DNA of 32,527 nt from Azolla pinnata (Eukaryota > Streptophyta > Polypodiopsida > Salviniales > Salviniaceae), in the NCBI GenBank assembly GCA_037176905.1, contig JBBBWG010002837.1, forward strand, positions 1 to 32,527, written 5' to 3'. The notes under the pieces were generated by a model. It saw only the letters and a list, made by a program, of their open reading frames with translations. It searched no databases and was not told where the DNA came from. This document shows, one piece after another, positions 32,182-32,527 of the stretch. Within the stretch, counting starts at the first letter, position 1. Every line of letters begins with the position of its first letter. The position numbers and the translations under genes were made by a program.

Positions 32182-32527
32182 GTATAAGTTCTTTATTTAT
32201 TCTGTACTCGGAAGATTAATTGGGTTCAGTCTTCTCTTGATAATTTGGGCATCAAATGTGATACGGTTGTGTGGTCCTTTATTTAAACCTTGAAAAATTA
32301 GCCATTGCAAGGTTTGGCTATGAAATGGCAAGGTTGGCTGCTTCTCTTGCATCATGCACTCTAGTTTTTGTGCAGTCCATGTGCAAGTTCCTCGATAATG
32401 GGAGGGCAGGCCCGATTCCTTTCTTTGCGCCACTATTTGCACTGAGAATCGGAAGGCAGGCCCAATCCCATGCCTTGGAAACTTCCCCAAATTCAATTGA
32501 CATCCTTTAACTAGGCGTCATTTACAA
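32182..32527 (+). other. Start of the next FTSHI2 intron, to the window edge
   Basis: The donor is GTATAA after the codon for the last visible Lys. The remaining FTSHI2 C-terminal residues expected from the family are not recognisable before the edge, so they lie in further exons outside. Confidence 0.6.

Overview
The window is nuclear DNA from a land plant. Genes have many canonical GT-AG introns, Arabidopsis-type telomere repeats (CCCTAAA) occur, and two genes encode plastid-targeted proteins. An intron-bearing MurD ligase gene for plastid peptidoglycan points to a lineage that kept that pathway (bryophytes, lycophytes, ferns, some gymnosperms) rather than a typical flowering plant. I cannot name the species. 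Splice models were built by eye: every junction keeps the reading frame and the joined proteins are continuous.

Layout. 1-1233: repeats, including two tRNA-Ser(GCU)-like relics in a duplicated block. 1234-7462 (minus): a 5-exon gene for a 656-residue helical protein I do not recognise; its 3.2-kb first intron holds a decayed Ty1/copia pol fragment. 7503-8885: a degenerate interstitial telomere-type minisatellite that starts about 40 bp upstream of that gene's ATG. 9058-9350: a pair of inverted tRNA-like arms. 9513-10013: short tandem repeats leading into the next gene. 10014-14239 (plus): a 5-exon gankyrin/PSMD10-type ankyrin protein of 250 residues. 15294-20915 (minus): a 14-exon plastid MurD of 524 residues, converging on the ankyrin gene. 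20969-21290: a 22-bp minisatellite just upstream of murD. 21.3-23.6 kb: tRNA-like relics and a ~75-bp degenerate minisatellite. About 23.68-26.4 kb (minus): an L1-type LINE with ORF1 and a zf-RVT C-terminus but no visible reverse transcriptase core. 26918 to the right edge (plus): FTSHI2, a pseudoprotease subunit of the plastid Ycf2-FtsHi motor, with 10 exons (901 codons) in the window and the C-terminus outside it.

The two plastid genes (murD and FTSHI2) are divergent neighbours separated by about 6 kb of repeats and LINE. The ankyrin protein is a proteasome assembly chaperone and has no evident link to them. The most striking pattern is that local tandem duplications with periods of about 70-210 bp occur in several introns and promoter regions. 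In FTSHI2 intron 1 the array has copied the 5' splice site itself, and in murD intron 2 it has copied the acceptor edge of a 36-nt exon.
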